A DNA stretch of 20,368 nucleotides. It comes from Actinomycetota bacterium. Its GTDB lineage: Bacteria; Actinomycetota; Humimicrobiia; Humimicrobiales; Humimicrobiaceae. Made by a program: the position numbers and the translations under genes. The notes under the pieces were generated by a model. The model ran no database searches. It was given only the letters and a program-made list of their open reading frames with translations, and was not told the DNA's origin. The DNA is taken from NCBI GenBank assembly GCA_023475715.1, contig JAMCVO010000119.1:1-20368 (forward strand), in the 5' to 3' direction. Shown one piece after another: positions 20,066 through 20,368 of this stretch (positions within the stretch are counted from its first letter, which is position 1; each line of letters begins with the position of its first letter).

Positions 20066-20368
20066 ATGATCAATTTATTAGATTTAACAAAATCAAAATT
20101 AAGAAGAAAAATCCTTCAATATTTCTTTACTAATCCTGAACAAGAATTTTATTTAAGGGAAATTGCCAGAAAATTTCAGGAAGATCCAAGCAACCTTTCA
20201 AAAGAAATGATAAGACTTGAAAAAGAAGATATCTTTATTTCAAATTATAAGGGTATGCAAAAATATTATAAACTAAACAAATCTCATCCTTTATTTAATG
20301 AACTTAAATCCATAGTATTTAAAACCATTGGAGTTAAGGGTAGTCTTGAAAATACAGTTAATGAAGTT
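20066..20368 (+). CDS. winged-helix protein, likely N-terminus of a wHTH-nucleotidyltransferase (MNT) protein; continues past window
   Basis: The first 101 codons are present and open to the window end. Residues 5-75 form an ArsR-like winged helix: LTKSKLRRKILQYFFTNPEQ, EFYLREIARKF, PSNLSKEMIRLEKEDIFI, MQKYYKLNKSHPLFNEL. The following LKSIVFKTIGVKGSL is the link that, in proteins I recall, leads into a minimal nucleotidyltransferase domain with a GSYAKG-type motif. Such proteins often pair with a HEPN toxin as antitoxin. The catalytic domain is outside the window, so this part of the call is a prediction. The start at 20066 has only AAG before it. Confidence 0.75.
   Translation, partial: MINLLDLTKSKLRRKILQYFFTNPEQEFYLREIARKFQEDPSNLSKEMIRLEKEDIFISNYKGMQKYYKLNKSHPLFNELKSIVFKTIGVKGSLENTVNEV

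Noticed and set aside
1..20368. CRISPR array, prophage structural genes or rRNA
   Set aside because: No regularly spaced identical repeats, no capsid, terminase or tail genes, and no rRNA sequence were seen.

Overview
The window is bacterial DNA of low GC (about one third by eye). Promoters are of sigma70 type (several TTGACA-16/17-TATAAT), Shine-Dalgarno sites are purine-rich, and start codons are ATG or TTG. It reads as an accessory region of an uncultivated, probably anaerobic bacterium. The Thr/Ala/Glu-rich linker after the lipoprotein cysteine of the sugar-binding protein and the DUF3052 gene suggest a deep-branching Gram-positive or actinobacterial-type lineage, but this is inference and the host is not determined.

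Layout. (1) Positions 1-3000 are a gene graveyard around one small operon. It holds the start of a DUF3052 gene, a 44-codon gene fragment, an in-frame DegT aminotransferase::glycosyltransferase chimera with an internal TAG, and an in-frame ABC-ATPase::ABC-permease chimera. Two 82-bp promoter copies in opposite orientation (68 of 82 identical) sit upstream of the two chimeras. Between them is an AbrB regulator with a membrane hydrolase-like protein. (2) Positions 3000-5080 are a toxin-antitoxin row: hicA broken by a tandem duplication with hicB intact, then a RelB/RelE-type pair, then an AbrB/VapC pair. (3) Positions 5300-16280 are a well-kept catabolic island: rhamnulokinase-like kinase, two different UroD-superfamily proteins around a LacI-type regulator, a sugar ABC importer (binding lipoprotein and two permeases, no ATPase), a DeoR-type regulator and a class III aminotransferase. 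It looks like uptake and breakdown of an unusual, perhaps deoxy- or methylated, sugar; the exact pathway is not one I recognise. (4) Positions 16440-17934 hold a tRNA 3'-end fragment (Gln-like) followed by an insertion sequence with a DDE transposase and doubled end repeats. (5) Positions 17935-18907 hold a strong promoter, a short hairpin with a T-run, and an Abi_2 (AbiD/AbiF-type) HEPN protein. This matches the known arrangement of an AbiF toxin with an RNA antitoxin and is the best candidate for an interesting system here. (6) Positions 18940-20368 hold an AAC(3)-like acetyltransferase broken by a frameshift and framed by two copies of a 38-bp repeat, then the start of a winged-helix protein of the kind fused to MNT nucleotidyltransferases.

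How it works together. The LacI regulator probably binds the palindrome TAAACGTTTA upstream of the first UroD-like gene. The importer and the DeoR regulator form one operon (DeoR overlaps the permease by one base). The aminotransferase has its own promoter. The flanks are rich in toxin-antitoxin, abortive-infection, insertion-sequence and tRNA-fragment material, which points to a genomic island. No intact gene with a visible stop ends in TAG, while the frame-interrupting stops in the two nonsense-broken genes are both TAG.
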